DNA of 36,417 nt from a bacterium (GTDB lineage: Bacteria; Vulcanimicrobiota; Xenobia; Xenobiales; JADMJV01), in NCBI GenBank assembly GCA_030149525.1, contig JASBRJ010000030.1, positions 1 through 36,417 on the forward strand, in the 5' to 3' direction. A program made the translations under genes and the position numbers. This document shows, one piece after another, positions 16,177 through 24,324 of the stretch. How positions within the stretch are numbered: the first letter of the stretch is position 1; every line of letters starts with the position of its first letter. The notes beneath the pieces are model-generated. The model saw only the letters and a list, made by a program, of their open reading frames with translations. It did not search any database and was not told the origin of the DNA.

Positions 16177-17784
16177 ATGCAAATAGGCAAGACTAACTTT
16201 ACCCCGACTGCCTCGACTCACTCTAAGACCACTCCGGTCATCATCATGCCCGCGGAGGCCGAGAACCTCGAAGCCGCGCGTGATAAAATGATGGAGTCCA
16301 AGGACTTCTTTGAGTCTGTCGGCATCAGCGAAAGCCGCGAGCTTATGAAGTCCGCCGCTCTGTCAGGAAAAATATCCGACTCTCAAAAAGAGCAACTGGA
16401 AGAAGCCGGGTTTCAAGTTATCGAGGACAAGATCGTCCAACGTTCGGCCACCGCTTACAAAAGCGTCAAGGATATGGGTCCGGGTTGGGCTCTCGACCTG
16501 TTTCCCCTCATCGGTCGCCCCTACGATCCTTTTGCACCGCTTCGCCCTGAGCGCCCCGCCCCTATGCCTCAACCTTCCCGGCAGGCTGTCCGACCCCAAG
16601 GTTTTGAAGGCCCCAGCGACTATGTGGGAGAGCTTTCCGCCACCGGCAAAGGTGTGACCATCGCTGTCCTCGACTCGGGAGTCACCCCACACCCGGACTT
16701 GGGTGATCGTCTTATCGCCAACGTGAGCGCCATTTCCAGTAACCGAGGATATTCCATCGGTACCGATCCTGTGGGGCACGGAACTCATGTGGCAGGCGAC
16801 GCCGCCGGAGACGGCACCATGTCCAACGGCCGTCTCCGTGGACCGGCCCCCGACGCGAATATCGTGGGCATTCAGGTTCTCTCCGAAGGAGCCGACCCGG
16901 CTCCTCTCTCGGTGGTGATGGAAGAGTTCACCAACGGTGTGGAATGGATGATTCAGAACAAGAATCGGTACGGCATCCGGATAGCTAATATGTCACTTGG
17001 ATTTCCTCTCCAGTTGGCTCGTGACCGCTACACTGGTGCAAGGTTTCTTTTCGACCCCATCGGAGCGGCTGTGAATCAGGCTGTCAAATCCGGCATCGTG
17101 GTCGTCGCCGCCGCCGGTAACGACGGACCCCGTGGTCAGATCGACGGAAGTCCCGGCATGTTGGAAGACGTGATCACCGTGGGAGCTTTGGACACCAACG
17201 GAACCCCTGAGTACAAGGGCGACGACCGGGTTGCCGACTTCTCTTCCCGCGGGCTCACACCGGAAGGTCTGCTGAAACCCGACATCATCGCTCCCGGCGT
17301 GAATATCCTGGCTGCGAACTCGCCCGGCAGCATGATCTCCGAGCAAAACAACGAACTCAAAGCCATGCGGCAGATGGTGGAGCAGGCACCGGACCGAGAG
17401 ATCGCCCGGATGGTTCATCAGATGGTAAGACGACGCCAACTTCCCCCCGACGCCCTCTACCTGAGCCCCGACGAATTCCGGCAATTCATGTTGTCGGGTC
17501 TTGAGGTGAAACCGAGCGCGGGCCATTTTCGTGGAGATTCGGCCTACCTGGCTATGGACGGCACCTCCATGGCTACTCCTATCGTAGCCGGTGTAATAGC
17601 TGCCATGTTGGAAGTCAACCCATCCTTGACTCCGGCCCAGGTGAAGATGATACTCCAGAAAACCGCCGACCCTCTGAGAGGCGAACCGCAGACCGCTCAA
17701 GGAGCCGGAGCCATCGACGCCTCCGAAGCTATCGAGGTATCTCGAGCCCTGGCCAATCGCCAGGCGCGCAGACGGTTTGCCTAA
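16177..17784 (+). CDS. S8 subtilisin-like serine protease (no obvious signal peptide)
   Basis: The 535-residue protein starts at an ATG with GGAG six bases upstream. The catalytic triad is Asp166 (AVLDSGVTPHPD), His201 (GHGTHVAG) and Ser464 (DGTSMATP); the oxyanion Asn is in AAAGNDG (315). Residues 1-140 form a helical, then Pro-rich prodomain-like segment with no hydrophobic export signal, so export, if any, uses another route. About 70 residues are inserted between NILAANSPGS and YLAMDGTS, mostly helical and basic (MVHQMVRRRQLPPDALYLS). No C-terminal anchor is seen. It resembles AprX-type subtilases. Its end overlaps the convergent RluA-type gene by 4 bp. Confidence 0.95.
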   Translation: MQIGKTNFTPTASTHSKTTPVIIMPAEAENLEAARDKMMESKDFFESVGISESRELMKSAALSGKISDSQKEQLEEAGFQVIEDKIVQRSATAYKSVKDMGPGWALDLFPLIGRPYDPFAPLRPERPAPMPQPSRQAVRPQGFEGPSDYVGELSATGKGVTIAVLDSGVTPHPDLGDRLIANVSAISSNRGYSIGTDPVGHGTHVAGDAAGDGTMSNGRLRGPAPDANIVGIQVLSEGADPAPLSVVMEEFTNGVEWMIQNKNRYGIRIANMSLGFPLQLARDRYTGARFLFDPIGAAVNQAVKSGIVVVAAAGNDGPRGQIDGSPGMLEDVITVGALDTNGTPEYKGDDRVADFSSRGLTPEGLLKPDIIAPGVNILAANSPGSMISEQNNELKAMRQMVEQAPDREIARMVHQMVRRRQLPPDALYLSPDEFRQFMLSGLEVKPSAGHFRGDSAYLAMDGTSMATPIVAGVIAAMLEVNPSLTPAQVKMILQKTADPLRGEPQTAQGAGAIDASEAIEVSRALANRQARRRFA

Positions 17785-19307
17785 AAAGGCACTTCACTCA
17801 CCAGATCCATCAACTCCCCGGTGACAGGGTGAGTGAAGACCAACCTCCTGGCGTGCAGCAGGAGTCGCCCTTGAGGCGGCTCCTCTTTTGCATAAAGCCG
17901 GTCCCCTTGGATGGGGCAGTCGAGACCCTGAGCGGCGTGAACCCTCAGTTGATGAGAGCGCCCGGTGTGGGGAAAGAAGTCTACCCGGCTGTTCTCTTTG
18001 TCGATCACCCGATACGCGGTGCGCGCCGGCTTTCCGTCCTCACAGATCCTATAACATCCGGCTCTCATGGGGTCGGGGCCAAGGGGATGCTCTAGGACAC
18101 CTTCGTCAGATTCCGGCCTTCCGGACAGAAGAGCCTGATAGCTTTTTTCGACCCGACGGGAGGCAAATATCTCGTGGAGCTTGGACTGCACGGCCTCGGT
18201 CTTGGCGAAAAGCACGATACCCGAGGTCTCAAGATCCAGTCTGTGAACGGTGAAGAGACGGCCACCTCCCCGCTGCAGACGAGTCAAAAGGCTGTCCTGG
18301 TTCCAATGCTGATGACCTGGAACAGTAAGGATGCCGGAGAATTTTTCCACCGCCATCAAATGCTGGTCTTCAAAGAGGATAGGGAGATCTTTTCTCACCC
18401 GGCAAAGCAACGGGCCCAGCAACGGTTGGCAACGCTCTTTGCAAGCTTCGTAAAAGTGACCGGGTTGTCTCTTGGCGGTGGCTTTGCCGTGCCAGAATTC
18501 TGCCAGAGCGATGGGCTGGAGAGCGTGCTGATTGGCGTGATGGAGGAGCTTCGGCGCACAGCAATCGCCCGTCCCAGTGGGAGGACCCGAGGGGAAAAGA
18601 GATGTGAGAGACCAGGGCTCATGAGACCACACTTTGTGATCAAATGTATCGTGCATCTCTTTCTGAAGCGTCCGGGATAGCTCTTTGCGCTCCCGTTTGA
18701 GCTTGGACACTCTGGCTTTCAGCTTTTTCTGACCCGATTGTTGGTCTTTCAAGGCTTCAAAACGAGCCTCTTTGAACTCTCTTTTTTCTCGGGTGTCGGC
18801 TCGACTCTCTTCGTCCAACAGGGCCGCCGACTCACCAGCCTCTCGTCGACGTTTCCGAGCGAGCTTGTTCGCCTTGAGTCGCGCTCTCAACTCGGCCTCT
18901 TTCTCAGTCCAAAGCTTATGGAGGGGTGAGTCATTGAGATGATCCAGGCGCCGACCAAGCTCCTGAAGCTCGGTCTTGATCTGGGCCAGGCGAACACGAG
19001 TGGTTCGCTCCAACTCCGACTCTTCAAGCTCTAACATCGGCGGAACCCAACCCTGGCGATGAAAACTGCCCTCGATTTTACCAGAGAACGCCTTCAGCAC
19101 GAATTTCATTCCGCGAGAATTGGAGACCAGAAGAAGACCCACCATCTTGGGCTCCGGGAGATCCAGTTGAGAAGCAAATTGAAGAGCGTAGCGTTCCAGG
19201 TCACGAGTTCGGGGGAGAGTCAGCTCCTCACCGGTGAGAGGACATGTCCCCTTGTAAAGAGCCGTGACTTCCTTGAGATTGTGCGGACCGGCCCAGGGAA
19301 TGAGCAA
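17781..19307 (-). CDS. RluA-family pseudouridine synthase with long coiled-coil N-terminal extension
   Basis: Residues 310-508 form a normal RluA catalytic domain with VHRLDLETSGIVLFAKT (catalytic Asp358), VEKSYQALL, TGRSHQLRVH and a terminal GRLLLHARRL. Before this lies a Cys-containing segment (TGTGDCCAPKLLHHANQ and PIALAEFWHG, about 245-275) and a highly charged coiled coil (about 95-220, many K, R, E). The first 90 residues look like a separate small domain. Most RluA proteins are about 220-320 residues; a longer class with this GDCCAPKLL segment occurs in some gammaproteobacteria, from memory. The protein should modify uridines in ribosomal or other RNA; the target is unknown. Confidence 0.9.
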   Translation of the reverse strand: MLIPWAGPHNLKEVTALYKGTCPLTGEELTLPRTRDLERYALQFASQLDLPEPKMVGLLLVSNSRGMKFVLKAFSGKIEGSFHRQGWVPPMLELEESELERTTRVRLAQIKTELQELGRRLDHLNDSPLHKLWTEKEAELRARLKANKLARKRRREAGESAALLDEESRADTREKREFKEARFEALKDQQSGQKKLKARVSKLKRERKELSRTLQKEMHDTFDHKVWSHEPWSLTSLFPSGPPTGTGDCCAPKLLHHANQHALQPIALAEFWHGKATAKRQPGHFYEACKERCQPLLGPLLCRVRKDLPILFEDQHLMAVEKFSGILTVPGHQHWNQDSLLTRLQRGGGRLFTVHRLDLETSGIVLFAKTEAVQSKLHEIFASRRVEKSYQALLSGRPESDEGVLEHPLGPDPMRAGCYRICEDGKPARTAYRVIDKENSRVDFFPHTGRSHQLRVHAAQGLDCPIQGDRLYAKEEPPQGRLLLHARRLVFTHPVTGELMDLVSEVPF

Positions 19308-19326
19308 AAGCGAACTCTTCCGAGAA

Positions 19327-20037
19327 TCAGACGTTCTCAGAGGGGAGCGAACGAGACAGGGCGTCCCGGCGTTGAACCTGGAGAATAAAAGCCGAAACCA
19401 TTTCCCGCTGTCTGACCGACATGGCGTTCTTGAACTTCACGGCCACGATCAGCCCGTCTTCGGTGCTTTTCACTCGCGAAATCTCAGCATCGATGTTGAC
19501 TGGATATTCCCAGCTCACCACCTGAAGATTCAGCTCCGCACCTTCTTCATAGTCTTCCGTGTCGCGACTATGGAAGCTCATCCCACCGCGGCTCAAATCC
19601 AGAAGCTGACCGGTTTTGAGGGGCGTCCCCGGCTTCTCGTTGAGATAGCGAATCTGAATCGGTACATCGACTTTGACGCGATAGTCGTGCCGACCGGTGG
19701 TAGGTGCCAGTTGAGATTCTTCTTGCTCGGTGAGGGAGGGGGCGGCAACCAGAATACAACCGTCCTGCCGCTCGGTCACCCGCGTGCGGTGCGTGAACAC
19801 ATACTGGTCGCGAAATTCGATCAGAAGCAACTCTTCATCCGGGGGAAACGGGATGCTCGGCATGTTCGGTTTCAACCATGCAGAATACCCATCGAGACGA
19901 TCGACCGAACCGGAACAGGGAGTGAAGTCCTGATGGAGATCGGCCGGAATAATCAGAAACCTGGCGTCCTTGACGTAGGGGCTGTCAGCAGTGTGCAGTG
20001 AAATCGATTTCTTTTGTTGGTCGCTCACCCTTGGCAT
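19327..20037 (-). CDS. PilZ domain c-di-GMP-binding protein (YcgR-like layout)
   Basis: The start is taken as the ATG at 20037 (MPRVSDQQKK), just after the arsM stop; this gives 236 residues. The N-terminal half (about 20-110) resembles the YcgR/PilZN split-barrel (FRDQYVFTHRTRVTERQDG). The PilZ domain follows with GRHDYRVKVDVPI (the RxxxR signature at 116-120) and LLDLSRGGMSFHS (the D/N-x-S-x-x-G signature at 147-152). Both c-di-GMP contacts are intact. Such proteins adjust motility or pilus and surface functions, which fits the nearby pilin operon. It lies 25 bp after arsM on the same strand and may share its arsenic-responsive transcript, an unusual arrangement. Confidence 0.9.
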   Translation of the reverse strand: MPRVSDQQKKSISLHTADSPYVKDARFLIIPADLHQDFTPCSGSVDRLDGYSAWLKPNMPSIPFPPDEELLLIEFRDQYVFTHRTRVTERQDGCILVAAPSLTEQEESQLAPTTGRHDYRVKVDVPIQIRYLNEKPGTPLKTGQLLDLSRGGMSFHSRDTEDYEEGAELNLQVVSWEYPVNIDAEISRVKSTEDGLIVAVKFKNAMSVRQREMVSAFILQVQRRDALSRSLPSENV

Positions 20038-20062
20038 TTCTAGGGAGGTTTGAAAGAAGCCT

Positions 20063-20905
20063 TTACTTTTTCGCCAAAACCTTGACCGAAGCAGCGTAGG
20101 CGTTGACATCGTATTTGCGAAGAATTTCACCCAGATCGACATGCATAGGCTTGGCGCTTGCCGGACTACAACAACTTCCCGGCGAACAGCAGGCCTGAGT
20201 GTCCTCCACAGCAGCATAGGCGGTCAGATCGGCGCCACTATCGATCACCGCCACGTCGGAAAACCCCGCCGCTCGAAGCCCGCTTTCATAATCTTGGATG
20301 AGGATAGCTCCGGCGATACACCCTACCAGGGCCGCGGCACTCTCAGCCAGTTCTTGAGGCAACACCTGCTTGAGTGCAATATCGGACACGGCAACCCTTC
20401 CGCCAGGCTTGAGGATGCGAAAAATCTCCTGGAACACTTTATTCTTATCGGGAGCGAGATTGATAACGCAGTTCGAGATCACGAGATCGGCACTCTCGTC
20501 CGGTAGAGGAATAGCATCGATCTTCCCCTCCAAGAACTGAACATTCTCGTAACCGTCTTTCCGGGCGTTTTTACGAGCCAACTCCAACATATCGGGAGTC
20601 ATGTCGATACCGATAGCGCGACCGGTCGGGCCTACCTGCTTGGCGGCGAGAAAGACATCCAACCCGCCTCCCGACCCCAGATCGACCACCGTCTCCCCTT
20701 CTTGGATGTGAGCAGTGGCCAGGGGATTCCCACAGGAGAGACCCATATTGGCCTCGGCCGGAATGGATGCCAGCTCTTCTGCGGTGTAGCCGAACGCTTC
20801 GGCCACCGCCTTGATGCCCGAATGATTGCTGGATAGGCCGCTGCGCGCCGTCTCGCCGTACTTTTCCTGAATAATGTTGGTTGTTTCTTGCATGTTTTTG
20901 GACAT
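20063..20905 (-). CDS. arsM: Arsenite S-adenosylmethionine methyltransferase
   Basis: ArsM methylates As(III) to methylated arsenicals in the cytoplasm. The 280-residue form starts at the ATG at 20905, two bases after the arsR stop; longer in-frame starts would overlap arsR. The SAM site is [16 protein letters not shown] (73-88) and [12 protein letters not shown]. The three conserved As-binding cysteines are present: Cys58 (LSCGNP), Cys146 ([11 protein letters not shown]) and Cys196 (GCIAGAI). A further Cys pair cluster lies near the C-terminus ([11 protein letters not shown]), as in many ArsM proteins. Position directly after arsR shows it is controlled by arsenic. No arsenite efflux gene or arsenate reductase is in the window. 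Confidence 0.95.
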   Translation of the reverse strand: MSKNMQETTNIIQEKYGETARSGLSSNHSGIKAVAEAFGYTAEELASIPAEANMGLSCGNPLATAHIQEGETVVDLGSGGGLDVFLAAKQVGPTGRAIGIDMTPDMLELARKNARKDGYENVQFLEGKIDAIPLPDESADLVISNCVINLAPDKNKVFQEIFRILKPGGRVAVSDIALKQVLPQELAESAAALVGCIAGAILIQDYESGLRAAGFSDVAVIDSGADLTAYAAVEDTQACCSPGSCCSPASAKPMHVDLGEILRKYDVNAYAASVKVLAKK

Positions 20906-20907
20906 CC

Positions 20908-21240
20908 TTAGAGTGAAGAGATCAGAGCGCGAAGACGCCTTAGGGTTCGTGGATTGAGGCAATAACAGACTCTCGGCCCGTCGATAGAGCCCTGCACGAT
21001 ATCCACCTCTTTCAACACTTTCAAGTGCTGGGAGACAGTGGATTGAGACAAGGGCAACTGGTCGACGATCTCTCCGCACACACAGGTGGAGCGGCGAGAC
21101 AAGAACCTCACAATTTGAACCCGCGCGGGATGGCCTAACGCCTTAGCCAAAGCGGCAAGCTCTTGCTCGGCGTCGGGGCCTTCCACCGGTCGCAGGTCGG
21201 ACTCGTTAGGTTCGTTTTCTGGGCAACAAAATTCTTTCAT
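20908..21240 (-). CDS. arsR: ArsR/SmtB family arsenic-responsive repressor
   Basis: The winged-helix protein (about 110 residues from the ATG at 21240) has [20 protein letters not shown], then [20 protein letters not shown] and [12 protein letters not shown], the recognition helix. The CVC pair (53, 55) at the start of the DNA-binding helix corresponds to the As(III) site of the ArsR class. There are extra cysteines at 5-6 and 92/94. A TTG start at 21267 would add nine residues; ATG at 21240 is preferred because an operator-like site and a -10-like TATCAT lie immediately upstream or over it. The gene is first in an operon with arsM. As(III) binding should release it from DNA. Confidence 0.93.
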   Translation of the reverse strand: MKEFCCPENEPNESDLRPVEGPDAEQELAALAKALGHPARVQIVRFLSRRSTCVCGEIVDQLPLSQSTVSQHLKVLKEVDIVQGSIDGPRVCYCLNPRTLRRLRALISSL

Positions 21241-21254
21241 CGCAAATCTACGAT
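21239..21254. promoter_or_regulatory. ArsR operator-like site 1
   Basis: ATCGCAAATCTACGAT is an imperfect palindrome (ATCG...CGAT ends, 12 of 16 positions symmetric). It shares 14 of 16 bases with the site at 21304-21319. It overlaps the arsR ATG at 21240 and touches a -10-like TATCAT (21253-21258, minus strand). Repression by blocking polymerase is likely. The identification rests on repetition and position, not on a known consensus. Confidence 0.6.
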
Positions 21255-21303
21255 GATACTTTTCCAAGAAAACAAATGAAGACCTTCTTAAAAAAGAAGA
21301 TTA

Positions 21304-21319
21304 ATCGCAATTTTACGAT
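21304..21319. promoter_or_regulatory. ArsR operator-like site 2
   Basis: ATCGCAATTTTACGAT repeats the site at 21239-21254 with two differences and lies 65 bp from it (start to start), upstream of arsR. The spacing is close to six helical turns, so two ArsR dimers could lie on the same face of the DNA. Between the two sites is a small AT-rich inverted repeat (CTTCTT...AAGAAG). Confidence 0.6.
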
Positions 21320-21348
21320 AAGACTAAAGTCGTGGGTGCCGGTGAGAA

Positions 21349-21735
21349 TTAGCCCTTGTCGATCGACTTGTCGTCGGTCTGCCAAGCCTTGATCCTTGGC
21401 TTTTCCAGGCGATCATTGGCCAGAAGAGTCTGATAAGAATCGATGTGAGTATTGCCCAGAAGATGGGTGGGCAGAGGCTCTTTCAGCCTCCCCACGCGGG
21501 GATCGTAATCCTGTGCAGAAGCACCCGGCTTGGGGGGAAGATTCACCGGAGGACCCATCTGAAGAGGCTTTTGCAGCATCTTCCCCTCGACCTTAGGCTC
21601 CTCACCTCCGGTGAGACGACGAGCCGCCTGCATGCCTTGATTAGCCTTCGTAGTGAACTCGGCCACCGGCCCCTCGGGGAGGACCACAACCTTGTTCTGC
21701 TTGATAGTTGGACCGATGTAATCTTTCTTAGACAC
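21349..21735 (-). CDS. Small hydrophilic protein of unknown function
   Basis: The 128-residue protein starts at GTG (MSKKDYIGPTIKQNKVVV). It has no signal peptide or membrane segment, is rich in Pro, Lys and Gln, and is probably largely disordered (PPVNLPPKPGASAQDYDPR). No known domain is recognised. It follows the secreted protein gene at 21751 by 15 bp on the same strand, so the two are probably cotranscribed. The start codon and the lack of a ribosome binding site leave some doubt, but the length, composition and tight spacing favour a real gene. Confidence 0.55.
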   Translation of the reverse strand: MSKKDYIGPTIKQNKVVVLPEGPVAEFTTKANQGMQAARRLTGGEEPKVEGKMLQKPLQMGPPVNLPPKPGASAQDYDPRVGRLKEPLPTHLLGNTHIDSYQTLLANDRLEKPRIKAWQTDDKSIDKG

Positions 21736-21750
21736 AGAGTGAGTATAACA

Positions 21751-22536
21751 CTACCACGATGGCTTGTTAACAACTTCCCAATAGCCACCACCCTCGCCCA
21801 TATTCTCCAGAATATTCATGGTGGTCAGATGTTGATTTCGACTGATCTGACTGAGAACCTGATACTGATCGGCCGACATGGTTGTCTGAGCCTGCTGTTG
21901 CTGAGCGAGTTGCTGACGGAACTGAGCTTGTCGTGCCGCCGACATGGACTGAAGTCGGCTCTGCAAAACTTGCGACATGAACTGACTGCATATTACGAAA
22001 GCCTTGCTACTGTCCGGCATACTGTCAAAACCTGCCACAATCTGCTGGGCCAACTGTTGGCGCTGAGCCTGACTCATGGCAGACCCTCCTTGACCCTGCT
22101 GAATCAGATCCAAAAAATCAACCGTGCCGACGAGATCGGCTTCCAGGAGCAGCACACCGGAACCGGGAGAATAAGCCATGGGGTTTGCTCGCTTGAGCAC
22201 GACGACAGAGGACGGACTCGCTTTACCCTGCTGGTATTCTTGATACATAGCCACCAGCGCCTGTTGCCGCACCTCAATCATCTGGAAGGGGTCGTTCATT
22301 TGAGAGAGTTGATTGCCAAGAACCTTGAGAGTCTGAAGGTCTTGAGCAGCCTGAGCCGGATTGGTTGCAAAGTCGTTCCTTGTGTCGGCGATGATAGTGG
22401 CCTGTTCCTGTTGGGTGAGAGGACTGCCGGCGAAGAACTGGCAGGCGGAAAGAACCACTCCAAGATCGGCTTGGGTTTGAGCTGCAAGCGGAATCGTCAA
22501 GAGCAACACGAATGTCAAAAGCTTTAACCTGAACAT
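21751..22536 (-). CDS. Secreted Gln-rich protein of unknown function
   Basis: The start is set at the ATG at 22536 so that the protein begins with a signal peptide (MFRLKLLTFVLLLTIPLAAQ). The 261-residue chain is helical and Gln-rich, with runs such as FRQQLAQQQQAQTTMS and MSQAQRQQLAQQIVAGFDSM. A more ordered centre reads SSVVVLKRANPMAYSPGSGVLLLEADLVG. There are two cysteines (in SACQFF and VICSQF). It should reside in the periplasm or outside. I do not recognise a family. It is transcribed divergently from the ABC operon at 22625 and is probably in an operon with the small gene downstream. Confidence 0.75.
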   Translation of the reverse strand: MFRLKLLTFVLLLTIPLAAQTQADLGVVLSACQFFAGSPLTQQEQATIIADTRNDFATNPAQAAQDLQTLKVLGNQLSQMNDPFQMIEVRQQALVAMYQEYQQGKASPSSVVVLKRANPMAYSPGSGVLLLEADLVGTVDFLDLIQQGQGGSAMSQAQRQQLAQQIVAGFDSMPDSSKAFVICSQFMSQVLQSRLQSMSAARQAQFRQQLAQQQQAQTTMSADQYQVLSQISRNQHLTTMNILENMGEGGGYWEVVNKPSW

Positions 22537-22624
22537 ACCGTCAAATTTTCTCCCACGCCCCAAATGCCTTCAGCACCGGCAGGCCTTCTTTTATCGCGTT
22601 GGGAAAACTAAACAGTGAAAAACC

Positions 22625-23551
22625 ATGAGTACCGCCGCTGTAAAATTTGAATCGGTTAAGAAGACGTACAAGTCACGCCAGGGGAGGATCGAAGCCCTGA
22701 AAGGCCTCGACCTGGTTATTCCCGAGGGGCAAATTTTCGGGTTCGCAGGGCCTAACGGTGCCGGCAAATCCACCTCCATCAAAATTCTGGTAGGTCTAAT
22801 CCGCCCCGATGAAGGCGCGGTCACTGTCTTCGGCCACCCCAGCGGAAGTAAAGCGGCAAAGAGTCTCATCGGCTTTCTTCCCGAAGTGACACTCTACCAC
22901 GAATTTATGAGCGCCAAAGAATTGTTGGCCATCCACGCCACTCTGTCCGGGATTCCCGCCAACGAGATCGCCGGGAAATGCGAAGAGGCTCTGGAGAGGG
23001 TCGGTCTTTCCGACCGGGTCAACTACCGCCTCAAAGAGTTCTCCAAAGGGATGAAACAACGCTTCGGTATCGCCCAGGCTATCGTGGGCAACCCCAAACT
23101 CCTCGTGCTTGACGAACTCACCTCGGGGCTCGATCCTAAAGCCCAGGCCGAACTTCTCACCTTGCTCACAGAGCTGAAAGCCCAGGGCCTCACAATATTC
23201 TTCTCCTCTCATCATCTTCGAGAGATCGAAAAGATTTGTGACTCCGTGGCCATCATTCATCAGGGCACTCTGCGCACCTCGGGAACGCTGGACGAGGTGC
23301 TGGGCGAAGATGTTACGGTGAGTCTTAAGGTCATGACCAAAGACGGCCAAGAACCCAAGGGCGAACTCGCCCAATGGAGGCGAGACTCCGACGGCGGCTT
23401 CCTCACCATCATCAAGAAGTCGGAGACTCTTGCCCTCATTCAGTCTCTAGAAGGCCAGGTGGAGAGGATCCACAACCTGGAGACACGGCGTCAGAGCCTG
23501 GAAGAGATCTTCCATCGAATGACCCCGAAAGAGGAAGCGGAGAAATCGTGA
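22625..23551 (+). CDS. ABC transporter ATP-binding protein
   Basis: The 308-residue protein has Walker A GPNGAGKST (42-50), signature FSKGMKQR (139-146), Walker B LLVLDELTSGLD (159-170) and an H-loop in FFSSHHLREI. The signature departs from LSGGQ as is common in export-type ATPases of the CcmA/NatA class. A C-terminal extension of about 80 residues (dimerisation or regulatory type) follows. It drives the permease encoded next, whose GTG start overlaps its stop (GTGA). The substrate is not evident. It is the first gene of a five-gene operon. Confidence 0.95.
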   Translation: MSTAAVKFESVKKTYKSRQGRIEALKGLDLVIPEGQIFGFAGPNGAGKSTSIKILVGLIRPDEGAVTVFGHPSGSKAAKSLIGFLPEVTLYHEFMSAKELLAIHATLSGIPANEIAGKCEEALERVGLSDRVNYRLKEFSKGMKQRFGIAQAIVGNPKLLVLDELTSGLDPKAQAELLTLLTELKAQGLTIFFSSHHLREIEKICDSVAIIHQGTLRTSGTLDEVLGEDVTVSLKVMTKDGQEPKGELAQWRRDSDGGFLTIIKKSETLALIQSLEGQVERIHNLETRRQSLEEIFHRMTPKEEAEKS

Positions 23552-24324
23552 CGGCTGTTTTGCGATTATCGCGGCTCTACTTTCTGGGGAAGGTGAGGCA
23601 GCAGGTCCATCTCGCCACCCTCTTTCTAGGCGTGATCCTCTTTATGTTACCGGCTTACGTCAACGCCTTTAGCCTGGGGGTGAACGCCTTCGAGAAAATT
23701 TCCAAAGACTTCGGATTGACTCTGATCCATTACTTTGGGATCGGCCTGTCCATTCTGCTGGCCTCTTCCAGCATCCCCAACGACATCGAAAAGCGTAGCG
23801 TCTACCCGATCCTGGCCCGGCCTCTCAACCGGTCCCAGTATATTACGGCCCACTATCTGGCAACAGTGGCCATATCGGCAATGAGCTTTTTCTTCCTAGC
23901 CGGTTGCCTTTGTCTTTCCATGTCAGCGCTGACGAAGGCTTGGGAACTCAACGTCTTCACGGTTGTCTTCGCCAGCTTTCTTCAAGCTGCTATCGTGTCG
24001 GCCATCTGCATCGCTTTTTCCACTTTCGCGGGAAGCTCACTTGCCGCAACTCTCGGGACGGTGGTCTTCCTGCTGGGAAGCCTGCCGGGTGCTCTCATGA
24101 GATTCTTTCTCGCCGGCAAGGGTGGAAGCAACCTGATGCTGATCGTCGCCACCCTGCTCAAAGCCACCCTCCCGAATCTCTCGATATTTGCGCTCAAAGA
24201 GCCGATACTTTCCGGCCAAGCGCTTCCTTCCAACTACCTGGGGTCGCTCTCGGCATACGCGATCGGATGGATAGCCTTCTCCATTCTCTTTGCCACAGTT
24301 CTTTTTAACAGGAGAGATCTGTGA
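23548..24324 (+). CDS. ABC-2 type transporter permease
   Basis: The start is GTG at 23548, overlapping the ATPase stop; a longer in-frame reading inside the ATPase gene is a shadow. The 258-residue protein has six likely membrane segments (for example HLATLFLGVILFMLPAYV, GIGLSILLASSSI and the final IGWIAFSILFATVLF). The loop PNDIEKRSVYPILARPLNRS, between segments, is characteristic of ABC-2 permeases of the NatB/YhaP kind, where it meets the ATPase. It forms the membrane half of the transporter. The downstream gene starts within its stop codon. Confidence 0.9.
   Translation: MTAVLRLSRLYFLGKVRQQVHLATLFLGVILFMLPAYVNAFSLGVNAFEKISKDFGLTLIHYFGIGLSILLASSSIPNDIEKRSVYPILARPLNRSQYITAHYLATVAISAMSFFFLAGCLCLSMSALTKAWELNVFTVVFASFLQAAIVSAICIAFSTFAGSSLAATLGTVVFLLGSLPGALMRFFLAGKGGSNLMLIVATLLKATLPNLSIFALKEPILSGQALPSNYLGSLSAYAIGWIAFSILFATVLFNRRDL

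Noticed and set aside
21282-21302. CTTCTT/AAGAAG hairpin as a terminator between arsR and the gene at 21349
   Set aside because: The six-base stem is short and AT-only apart from two C/G pairs, and it lies between the two operator sites upstream of arsR, so it is not positioned as a strong terminator.
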